Source: UBA7672 sp040398425 (GTDB lineage: Bacteria; Pseudomonadota; Alphaproteobacteria; Caulobacterales; Hyphomonadaceae). From it: DNA of 5,916 nucleotides. The stretch covers positions 1 through 5,916 of the forward strand of contig JBBATZ010000108.1 in assembly GCA_040398425.1 (NCBI GenBank), read 5' to 3'. A program made the translations under genes and the position numbers. Positions within the stretch are counted from its first letter, which is position 1. Each line of letters starts with the position of its first letter. This document shows, piece by piece, positions 1 through 5,916 of this stretch. Below the pieces are notes generated by a model. That model did not search any database and had not been told where the DNA came from. It was given only the letters and a program-made list of their open reading frames with translations.

Positions 1-22
1 GTGAATCCATAAAAATGTATGA

Positions 23-38
23 AAGCTCCAACGAGCTT
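23..38 (-). other. 3' region hairpin 1 (6-bp stem, 4-nt loop)
   Basis: On the minus strand AAGCTC, loop GTTG, GAGCTT. The stem is perfect and lies nearest the 3' end of the visible element. A second copy of the AAGCTC half on the plus strand at 56-61 could pair with the same partner instead. Confidence 0.55.
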
Positions 39-128
39 CTAAAACTTACACAGAAAAGCTCTGTCCGTGTACAAACCCACGCAAGAATTCAAACACAGTA
101 CACTCCCGGAGTTGAACGATTCTGTGGC

Positions 129-143
129 CGTTGTTCCACAACG
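129..143 (-). other. 3' region hairpin 2 (6-bp stem, 3-nt loop)
   Basis: On the minus strand CGTTGT, loop GGA, ACAACG. The stem is perfect. An alternative stem TGTGG/CCACA using bases 123-127 and 136-140 overlaps it and would compete. Confidence 0.55.
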
Positions 144-152
144 ACTAAAAGG

Positions 153-168
153 CCGCCCGGTGGGGCGG
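153..168 (-). other. 3' region hairpin 3 (6-bp stem, 4-nt loop)
   Basis: On the minus strand CCGCCC, loop CACC, GGGCGG. The stem is perfect and all G/C, so it should be stable in the element RNA. It is the first of three hairpins after the ORF2 stop. Confidence 0.6.
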
Positions 169-238
169 TACAGACGCAGTACACACGGCGAAAGGCGGAG
201 TCAGAGTGTGTGCAGCGACTGCAGGCCGGCGCAGCGGG

Positions 239-3200
239 TTACGGGGGCGCGGGCGCGGCGGGCGGGGCGCCGGCCGCAGCGGCGGCGGGCGCGGGCGCGG
301 GTGGGCGAGGCGGGTCGCGAGTGCGTTCAGCGAAAGCGGCGTTGTTGCGAAGGAGCACGTGGCGACGCGAGAATATGCGGGCACTGAACGCAGCGATGCA
401 TTCAATGAGGCGATTGCAGGCGAGCGCGGCGTTGTCCGACTCGGGGTTGGCGGCCGAGCGCACGACAAACACATCGTAGGCGCCGGCGTAGCGACGCCTG
501 GCGACAGCAGAGACCGTGCGCAGCCACGCAGCGGTGCGGGTGGCCACGAGCGCGTCATGCTGGTATGGCGGGTTCGAGCGAGCCTGCGCGGCGGTCGGAT
601 TGGCAATCACGGCCGGCTGCATGAGGGCAGTCGGGTTGGCGGCAGTGGCGCACCGGGCGAGCGTAGCGAACACCGTGTCGTTGGCAATGTCGGGCGCCGG
701 CGCGCCGTCAAAGTCAATGGTCGGAATGGCGTGCACCTCGGCAATGAGTGCCGCCATGTCGGCGCGGAACTCGGCGCGCAGCTGATCAAATGCCGGGCAA
801 CGCAGCATCACGTGCAAGAGCGACTCGCAGTGATACACGTTGGGCGCGAGCGCGGGGCAGTTGTAGCACGCGCGCAACAAGGGGTCCTCGATGCGCTTAA
901 AGACAGTAGTCGAGTTGAATGGCTGCAGCGGCCGGCGGCGCGCCGACTCTTCGTTCTGCTGATTGTCGGCGCGCGAATTGTAGAGCGGGCGGGCGAGACG
1001 CGGCGGCAGATTGAGATACGTCTCCGCGCGCAGATCCTTATCGGTCTTGATTGCAATGTAGCGCTGCATTTGGGTGCGCGACACGGCAGCAGCAGCGCGT
1101 TCAGCGTTCGCGACCTTCAGCGCGCACTGGCGGCCGAGGCGGTCGAGAATGGCAAAGGTGGCGTCGTGCAGCGTCGACGACCACGCGAGAGCATTGGCGA
1201 GCTTGGTACCGGCGGGCAGCGGCCACCACTGCTGCGGCGCACGCAGGTCAAACAGACCGAGCTGCAGCTTGCCCACATTGATGCGGGCGGCGAGCGCGGC
1301 AGCCGTGGGGGCAGACACGCGTTGGTCGTTGACGATAGTGACCGTGCGGCCACCGACGGTGTGGTAGAGGACGAGAGTCAGCGTGCCGTCCGCCTCGACC
1401 ACACGAATGCCGACGAGACCCATGCGCGCCTCGGCAATGTCAAAGCCCTGGAAGCCGTTGACCGGGCCGTCGATGCCAAAGCGCGCGGCGGCCGCGACCA
1501 CCTGTTGGATCCACGGCTGATGGTGCGTGCGACCCTTGCACGCGTCCTTGGTCGCCGCACCGACACGGCGATCCTGGGTCAGAGAGTCGGCGCTAAGACA
1601 CAGGGCGCGAAAGTGAGTCGAGTCACGAGCACATGCAATGATTTTGGCAAATTGGCGGAGCACGAGCAGATCGATACGCGTGCGAGCGTCCCAGATGCCA
1701 AACTCGCCACGCAGCGTCAGACGAGACGAGTGCCAGTCACACATGATTGTCTGCAGCGCATCGACGACCAGGCCATCGTTCGAATTCCAGGGCGCGGACG
1801 AGATGGCGCCGCCGGCACCCGAGATTGCAGACGGGCGATTGAGATAGCACAGTGCCTTGTTCTGCGCATACTTGTAGAGCTGTGCCGGTGACAGGCCCTT
1901 CTTGTGCATGCCCGAGCTAGAGATGAGGCGCAGACCGTTCTGGACGCGCTGCTGCGCGTTCTGCCACTCGAGCGTCCAGTCAAGGCGCCACCAGATGATG
2001 GTGCCCAAATAGCGAAAGTTGTCAGACCACACAACCGTCTCACCAGCCACTGTGAACGGTGCGACCTTGGCGTCCTCGGCGGCCGCCTTCAGCACCGCGT
2101 ACGCGTCCGGCTTGGCGCTGAGCGGCGGAAACACCATGCACTCGGTCTTGGATGCATTGAGCGAGAAGCCGAGCGCGCCGAGCGCCGACTCGAGCACGTC
2201 GGCCATCTCCTGCAATGTCGCCTTGTCAAACGCAAGCAGTGCACCATCATCAGCAAAGAATAACGAGACAAGGCGATCGAGTTCGGTCTGGCGGTTGGAC
2301 GGCAGCACCTGAGTCACCGGGCCGCCGGCACGGAACCAGACTCGGTCACGACGAGGCAGCGGAATGCCAAACGGCTTGCGGCCGCTCAGCGTGCGATTGC
2401 GGCACTCGAGCTCGAGTGCACGAATCGCCGAATCAATATACAGATTGAACAGCAGGCACGAAAGCGGCGACCCCTGAATCACACCGCACTCAACCTTGAC
2501 CGGGGGCAGGGTTTCCCCGTCGAGATCGAGTACAGCTTCAGCATTCTGATAGCGCGCCTGCAGCGAGGTCAGAAAACGCCCCCCAATGCCCGCCTCGGCG
2601 CAGCACTGCCAGAGCAGGGAATGCACGACGCTGTCGTACGCGCGGCGAATGTCGACAAAGCACGCATACACCGCGAGCTTCTCGCGCACGGCAGAACGGA
2701 TCGTCTCGGTGAGTGTGATGACCTGCTCGGGCGTGCCGCGGTGCGGAAGAAAGCCACCTTGCGCTGCCGACAGCGCTTTCGTCGCCAGCAAAAACGTCTC
2801 GAGACGCTTGGCCATGATGAGATCGAGCAGCTTGGGCAGGTGACAGCTGATCCCGAGCCCGCGATAGTTCTCGACATAGAACTCGTCGCCCTTCTTGAAG
2901 TACAGCAGACAGCGTATCGACGACCAGTCGTCGGGCTGCTTGCCCGTCGTCCACACCAGACGCAGCACCAGCAGCAAATCCTGCAACGCCTCGTCCGGAA
3001 ATCGCCGCAAAATCGCAGCGCAGACATTGTCAGTGCCGCTGCCACTCTCGAGAATCTCCTTGGTGACGGCGCGCAGCTCCTCGAGCGAAATATCACGATG
3101 CAGCGCCGCGGCATGGTCGGCAGTGTCGCGCCTCTTGAGCGCGATTCGATCGAGCACTGGTTTGACCTTGGCGTCAAAGGCGGCGGCACTGAAGCGAGTC

Positions 3201-5572
3201 CGAACGTGGCGGCGGCGGGCGTCAGCCGCCGCCATGGGCGCTAGCGCATCGGCAGCGCTGATCGCAGCAGCGGAGCGCGCGTCGAGACCCGGCTGGCGCG
3301 CCATCTCCGCGCTGTTCAGCGACGAGTTGACGTGCAGGGCAATGTCGATGCGCTCCTCGCAGGCCGCGCCGAGATTGCTACCAAGCTGAAACACTTCGGT
3401 GCGGTGGCGATGGAGATGATGGTGGATGGCAGGCTTGTTGATCGTGATGAGCTCGCCATCCTTGTTGTTGAGACGCTGCAGCAAGGCGCACGGCTCGCGC
3501 GCCGTCGCGCACTGCTCGGCGGCCAGCTCTTCGAGGCGAACCCACATGTCCTTCGGATCATGCAAGTGCGCATGTTGCACAGCCTCCCGGCGCTCGTCGT
3601 CGACCGCGCGCTTGAACTTTGAGGCCGCCGCGCGCACGGCAGCGTTGGCAGACTTGACCTGCGCCGTATGCGCAGCAGTGCGACCACCAGCAGCACGCGC
3701 ACGCAGCGCCTTGGTCAGAGCATGCTGCACGCGACGAAGCTCGATGCGCGCGAGATTCGTACGACGCGTGAACGACGAGTCACTCGCTTTGTCGCCGCAG
3801 ACCGACTCCAGCGCGCGCTCGTGGGACAGCCGCATGAAACGCGTCAGCTCGGCATTGAGCTCGTTGAGCGTTGTTGGCAGCGGCGACGACGCAGCAACCA
3901 GCGCGCGAAACTGCACTGCAGCCTCGTCAAGCACGCGACGGCGCTCGAGAAGGTTCGACGGCAGGTGCATCAAACGCGGACGGCGCCCGCACACGAGCGG
4001 CGCGCAATCAGCAGCATCGTCAACAGCGCTCGGCGCACTGGCATCGATACTGACCGAGCGGCCGACGCGAACGTGCGCCGTGGTGACGGCATGGTCCAGA
4101 TTCGGTGCCCAGGCAATGCGACGCGACGACAGGTCCGGCCAGAGGGCACGATCCAGAAACAGCGTGTCAGCGATCGCGTCGGCCGGGACGAGAATATAGT
4201 CATTGACATTGACCATACGCGACGCCTTGCAGCGACAGCGACGCCCAGCACGACATTTCACGCACAGTCGAAACGTGGTGGGCTGGCGGTCGCTGAACGC
4301 ACCATTAAGTGGGACCATACCAAACTGCGAGAACAGGCTGGTCACACTCTTGCCATCCTTGGTGCTGTTGCGCGCGCGTTTGCACTTGCGACGCCGCAGC
4401 ACCAGCTCACCGCCCAGGAGGCGTTCGATCGGCGGGCGGCCGCCGCCGCACGCGCCCGAGACCAGCGCGAGACGCTCGTGCAGCGCCCGCAGCCTGGCCT
4501 TGCCCCCGTCGAGAACGAGCGGCACATCGACACCACCGTCCTGGGCGTTCAAATGAGCAAGGACGACATGGAAAGCGTCTTGCGCGCGCCGAAGCTTGCT
4601 GATAGCGAGCTCCGACGCGCGCACAGAACGAATTAGAAGATCTCGATGTCGACCCCAGTTCTTACAATAGCGCGGGGGAACATACAGGACGCTCGCGATA
4701 ACTGTGCGGTGCAGGCGCTGGTCGGACCGCAAGGGCCGACGTACGCGCGCCTGACCAGATATCGCGGGCTGGGACGTGGTTTGCTTAGCAGATAACCGCC
4801 ATACGCCGATATGACCGTTGACGTAGCGACTGTCTTGGTCAGGCACGGGCACGGGCAGCTTACGAACATCGACACAGAGCGACCTGCGCACCAGCAGCAT
4901 GACGCCGCCGCCGATAATGGTCTCGGGGCCGACGGCGCCGCCGAGGTGTGTGCAGGTGCGAGTGCGGAAGTGAACCGAGTACACGGAACATATACGGTCG
5001 CCGAGGAAGGCCTTCATGCCGCGCTTGTCCATTTCTGGGCCGCAGCCGAGCTCGGTGACAGCAACGAGATCGGGGAAGCGTTTGCGCTCCAGCAGAATGA
5101 ACAGGCCAGCAGCCTTCTCTGGCGACTTTGTCAGAAACCGCGCATTCACCTTGAGCATGGTGAGCGTGCGATTGTCGACATTGCGAGCGGGCGGCGCCGA
5201 CGACGCGAGGCGACGGCGCGGATTCCGCGGGCGAATGGCATTGAGTGTTTGCGAGAATCGCCGGCGCCGAGCACACCGCGTCAAAGCACTGACGTGCTTA
5301 TACGGCGGGCGCGGGGCGCGGCGAGCGATTGGCGATTGTTGCGGCAGCGCCGCGCGCTGTTGAGAGCGATGATGGTGGGCGCGCGGCTTGGCCGTAGGAT
5401 GCGGTTTGGAGACGGTAGTGGCGATGGTGGCGATTGGTTTTGCGTGAGCGGTAGCGGCAGACAGCGATTGCGCGCAAACGGCGGGCGCGGCAGTAGACGA
5501 GATAAATGTTGGAAGCGAAGACAATGATAGAGTTGGACGGGCGATAGAGACGGAGCGAAAATAAGCGAACAT
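239..5572 (-). CDS. LINE ORF2: AP-like endonuclease / reverse transcriptase polyprotein
   Basis: The product would nick target DNA and copy the element RNA into it by target-primed reverse transcription, acting as a ribonucleoprotein in the nucleus. Counting from the ATG at 5572 it has about 1777 residues. Residues 1-138 are a basic Ala/Ser/Pro/Arg-rich leader with clusters such as RRRR. Residues 139-503 are an exonuclease/endonuclease/phosphatase-fold domain. Residues about 700-730 (DGELIT and following) and 838-850 (GTDNV) are the usual pre-RT motifs. The RT spans about 830-1196 with KKGD 893-896, NYRGL 902-906, QGGF 938-941, FVD with D974, QGSPLS 1033-1038, FADD with D1108/D1109 and YLG 1188-1190. 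A CCHC motif lies at 1569-1592 and a Pro/Ala tail at 1751-1777. The stop is TAA at 239-241. The start is uncertain: the frame is open upstream to a TAG at 5684. The ATG at 5572 is the first after that stop but has T at -3; the ATG at 5158 has a better context (ACCATG) and sits directly before the endonuclease. No RNase H motif was found. The length is greater than the roughly 1000-1300 residues common for LINE ORF2. Confidence 0.93.
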   Translation of the reverse strand: MFAYFRSVSIARPTLSLSSLPTFISSTAAPAVCAQSLSAATAHAKPIATIATTVSKPHPTAKPRAHHHRSQQRAALPQQSPIARRAPRPPYKHVSALTRCARRRRFSQTLNAIRPRNPRRRLASSAPPARNVDNRTLTMLKVNARFLTKSPEKAAGLFILLERKRFPDLVAVTELGCGPEMDKRGMKAFLGDRICSVYSVHFRTRTCTHLGGAVGPETIIGGGVMLLVRRSLCVDVRKLPVPVPDQDSRYVNGHIGVWRLSAKQTTSQPAISGQARVRRPLRSDQRLHRTVIASVLYVPPRYCKNWGRHRDLLIRSVRASELAISKLRRAQDAFHVVLAHLNAQDGGVDVPLVLDGGKARLRALHERLALVSGACGGGRPPIERLLGGELVLRRRKCKRARNSTKDGKSVTSLFSQFGMVPLNGAFSDRQPTTFRLCVKCRAGRRCRCKASRMVNVNDYILVPADAIADTLFLDRALWPDLSSRRIAWAPNLDHAVTTAHVRVGRSVSIDASAPSAVDDAADCAPLVCGRRPRLMHLPSNLLERRRVLDEAAVQFRALVAASSPLPTTLNELNAELTRFMRLSHERALESVCGDKASDSSFTRRTNLARIELRRVQHALTKALRARAAGGRTAAHTAQVKSANAAVRAAASKFKRAVDDERREAVQHAHLHDPKDMWVRLEELAAEQCATAREPCALLQRLNNKDGELITINKPAIHHHLHRHRTEVFQLGSNLGAACEERIDIALHVNSSLNSAEMARQPGLDARSAAAISAADALAPMAAADARRRHVRTRFSAAAFDAKVKPVLDRIALKRRDTADHAAALHRDISLEELRAVTKEILESGSGTDNVCAAILRRFPDEALQDLLLVLRLVWTTGKQPDDWSSIRCLLYFKKGDEFYVENYRGLGISCHLPKLLDLIMAKRLETFLLATKALSAAQGGFLPHRGTPEQVITLTETIRSAVREKLAVYACFVDIRRAYDSVVHSLLWQCCAEAGIGGRFLTSLQARYQNAEAVLDLDGETLPPVKVECGVIQGSPLSCLLFNLYIDSAIRALELECRNRTLSGRKPFGIPLPRRDRVWFRAGGPVTQVLPSNRQTELDRLVSLFFADDGALLAFDKATLQEMADVLESALGALGFSLNASKTECMVFPPLSAKPDAYAVLKAAAEDAKVAPFTVAGETVVWSDNFRYLGTIIWWRLDWTLEWQNAQQRVQNGLRLISSSGMHKKGLSPAQLYKYAQNKALCYLNRPSAISGAGGAISSAPWNSNDGLVVDALQTIMCDWHSSRLTLRGEFGIWDARTRIDLLVLRQFAKIIACARDSTHFRALCLSADSLTQDRRVGAATKDACKGRTHHQPWIQQVVAAAARFGIDGPVNGFQGFDIAEARMGLVGIRVVEADGTLTLVLYHTVGGRTVTIVNDQRVSAPTAAALAARINVGKLQLGLFDLRAPQQWWPLPAGTKLANALAWSSTLHDATFAILDRLGRQCALKVANAERAAAAVSRTQMQRYIAIKTDKDLRAETYLNLPPRLARPLYNSRADNQQNEESARRRPLQPFNSTTVFKRIEDPLLRACYNCPALAPNVYHCESLLHVMLRCPAFDQLRAEFRADMAALIAEVHAIPTIDFDGAPAPDIANDTVFATLARCATAANPTALMQPAVIANPTAAQARSNPPYQHDALVATRTAAWLRTVSAVARRRYAGAYDVFVVRSAANPESDNAALACNRLIECIAAFSARIFSRRHVLLRNNAAFAERTRDPPRPPAPAPAAAAAGAPPAAPAPP
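243..267 (+). other. Predicted G-quadruplex motif
   Basis: On the plus strand, G-runs of 5, 3, 3 and 4 (243-247, 251-253, 260-262, 264-267) are separated by loops of 3, 6 and 1. This fits the G3+N1-7 rule. It lies in the codons for the Pro/Ala tail of ORF2, on the strand complementary to the element RNA. Confidence 0.6.
287..305 (+). other. Second predicted G-quadruplex motif
   Basis: GGG runs at 287-289, 293-295, 299-301 and 303-305 with loops of 3, 3 and 1, and a spare run at 312-314. Short loops predict a stable fold. Only 19 bases separate it from the first motif. Confidence 0.65.
797..868 (-). other. C-terminal CCHC zinc motif of ORF2
   Basis: Residues C1569, C1572, H1587 and C1592 give C-x2-C-x14-H-x4-C, with the typical ESLLHVMLRCPAF context (ExLxHxxxxCP). 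This is the cysteine-histidine motif found near the C terminus of many APE-type LINE ORF2 proteins, thought to bind nucleic acid. An extra His-Cys pair (1581-1582) lies inside the loop and could offer alternative ligands. It follows a long region without recognised motifs and precedes about 185 residues of poorly conserved-looking, alanine-rich sequence. Confidence 0.8.
869..1984 (-). other. ORF2 region between RT and CCHC motif, no recognised domain
   Basis: Residues about 1197-1568. The first part (WTLEWQNAQQRVQNGLRLIS, then a VVDALQTIM..W...LRGEFGIWDARTRIDLLVLRQFAKI helix-rich segment) resembles the thumb and post-RT helices of LINE proteins. The later part (about 1370-1460) contains short beta-like alternations such as TLTLVLYHTVGGRTVTIVND and a WW pair in APQQWWPLP. 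An RNase H domain often lies here in some LINE clades, but I see no DGS or comparable acidic motif series. The function is unknown. Confidence 0.6.
1985..3082 (-). other. Reverse transcriptase domain of ORF2
   Basis: RNA-directed DNA polymerase of the non-LTR type. Visible in order: an LRAV..EIL..GSGTDN block, then W..IRCLLYFKKGD and NYRGL (fingers), LSAAQGGF..HRGT, then the palm motifs: FVDIRRAYD (motif A, D974), GVIQGSPLSCLLFNLY (motif B), FFADDG (motif C, D1108 and D1109), GFSLNASKTE (motif D region, K1142), and FRYLGTIIW (motif E region). All three catalytic aspartates are present and no motif is interrupted, so the domain looks competent. About 60 residues separate LFNLY from FADD, longer than the roughly 35 in human L1. 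Confidence 0.95.
4064..5158 (-). other. AP-endonuclease-like (EEP-fold) domain of ORF2
   Basis: This domain would make the first-strand nick at the target site. Signature positions in order (residues from the 5572 ATG): N143 in VNARFL; E174 in VTELG; GGGVMLLV at 221-228; Y297 in VLYVPP; N342 in AHLNAQDG; T433 in PTTF; D458 in VNDYIL; D493-H494 in NLDHA. These match the Asn, Glu, Tyr, Asn, Thr, Asp and Asp-His catalytic and binding positions known from APE-type LINE endonucleases. The exception is the GDFN motif, which reads A-H-L-N, so the expected Asp is His340. The SDH serine is Leu492, and the S of SxIDY is Asn455. A cysteine-rich insertion lies between PTTF and DYIL. The fold assignment is firm; whether it is active is doubtful. 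Confidence 0.85.
4229..4264 (-). other. Four-cysteine cluster inside the endonuclease domain
   Basis: Residues C437, C440, C446 and C448 form C-x2-C-x5-C-x-C within a very basic stretch (Arg/Lys-rich) between the PTTF and DYIL motifs of the endonuclease. The spacing would suit a small zinc-binding knuckle or ribbon. That is inference; no family name can be attached from the sequence alone. Confidence 0.5.
5159..5572 (-). other. Basic Ala/Ser/Pro-rich leader of ORF2
   Basis: Residues 1-138 before the endonuclease. Rich in Ser, Ala, Thr and Pro at first, then His, Arg and Lys (HHHR, ARRRRF, RPRNPRRR). The basic clusters could serve as a nuclear localisation signal or nucleic-acid contact. LINE ORF2 proteins usually start only a few residues before the endonuclease, so this leader may be an inter-ORF linker or partly untranslated. 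Confidence 0.55.
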
Positions 5573-5683
5573 AGAGGGGGTGGCGTTCAATGCACCCACA
5601 CGTGCGGCAAGTGGGAAAGGACGAGACGAGACAGAAACAGATGGAGCGATTGCCGCAGGGGCGGATTGAAATCGCCCAGCTGC
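5573..5683 (-). other. ORF1-ORF2 spacer, open in the shared frame
   Basis: 111 bases, 37 codons, between the ORF1 TAG and the first downstream ATG. It has no stop in the frame shared by both ORFs and would encode an Ala/Ser/Pro-rich peptide like the ORF2 leader that follows. It contains no ATG in any frame on the minus strand, so a ribosome resuming scanning after the TAG would meet the 5572 ATG first. A GTG at 5597-5599 is in frame but is an unlikely eukaryotic start. Confidence 0.7.

Positions 5684-5916
<233 letters not shown>

Larger units (their letters stand above)
1..238 (-). other. 3' untranslated region of the LINE and possible flank
   Basis: No credible gene. After the ORF2 TAA the same frame happens to stay open for 49 codons to a TGA at 89-91, with a composition that does not look coding. 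The region holds three exact hairpins (153-168, 129-143, 23-38) and a near-repeat of 11 bases (93-103 and 174-184, 10 of 11 identical). Composition changes from very GC-rich to AT-rich at about base 120. No AATAAA is present on the minus strand. A TGTAA pentamer (minus strand, 50-46), the polyadenylation signal of green algae, occurs but could be chance. Confidence 0.6.
242..322 (-). other. Pro/Ala-rich low-complexity C terminus of ORF2
   Basis: The last 27 residues are almost only proline and alanine after RDPPRPP, encoded by an extreme GC tract. It is probably disordered. It may reflect expansion of a GC-rich repeat at the coding end rather than a functional domain. Confidence 0.7.

Noticed and set aside
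46..50. TGTAA on the minus strand as a green-algal polyadenylation signal
   Set aside because: A five-base match is expected by chance in a region this size, and nothing else identifies the host as a green alga.
67..103. GTGTAC (67-72) and GTACAC (98-103) as a fourth hairpin
   Set aside because: The stem is six bases but the loop is 25 bases, and a second GTACAC at 179-184 could pair equally; too weak to annotate.
206..1891. Plus-strand open frame of 561 codons
   Set aside because: It lies antisense to the conserved RT and CCHC part of ORF2, has Arg/Gly-rich composition without motifs, and is expected where GC-rich coding sequence leaves few stops on the other strand.
3668..4636. Plus-strand open frame of 322 codons opposite the endonuclease
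   Set aside because: Antisense shadow of ORF2; no recognisable domain and no independent signals.

Overview
The window reads as one long interspersed nuclear element (non-LTR retrotransposon) of APE-type, lying entirely on the minus strand of a GC-rich eukaryotic genome. I see no recognisable host gene. The organism is most likely a GC-rich unicellular eukaryote (alga or other protist). This rests on strong G/C preference throughout, a LINE-type endonuclease plus reverse transcriptase in one intronless reading frame, and a pure CAG/CTG triplet run. I cannot name the species or assign the element securely to a clade from sequence alone.

Layout, read 5' to 3' on the minus strand: (1) 5916-5684 is the 3' end of an upstream reading frame (putative ORF1). 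It opens in a run of at least 15 glutamine codons cut by the window edge, continues as a short coiled coil, and ends with a CxCxxC peptide and a TAG stop. (2) 5683-5573 is a 37-codon spacer with no stop in the same frame as both ORF1 and ORF2, so only the single TAG separates the two. (3) 5572-239 is ORF2, about 1777 residues: a basic Ala/Ser/Pro-rich leader, an apurinic/apyrimidinic-type endonuclease domain, a linker, a reverse transcriptase with all the usual motifs (FVD, QGSPLS, FADD, YLG), a long unassigned region, a CCHC zinc motif, and a Pro/Ala-rich tail. (4) 238-1 is the 3' untranslated or flanking region. It holds three exact 6-bp hairpins and becomes AT-rich towards base 1. No poly(A) or simple-repeat tail is visible, so the element's 3' boundary is not located.

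The parts would work together by target-primed reverse transcription: ORF1 product as RNA-binding or assembly partner, ORF2 endonuclease to nick the target, RT to copy from the 3' end of the element RNA. The frame is open over more than 1700 codons and the RT motifs are intact, which suggests a young or recently active copy. However, the aspartate of the endonuclease GDFN motif is histidine here. The most interesting points are the in-frame TAG between ORF1 and ORF2, the Asp-to-His change, a four-cysteine insertion inside the endonuclease, the hairpin cluster in the 3' region, and two G-quadruplex motifs on the strand that would be first-strand cDNA.
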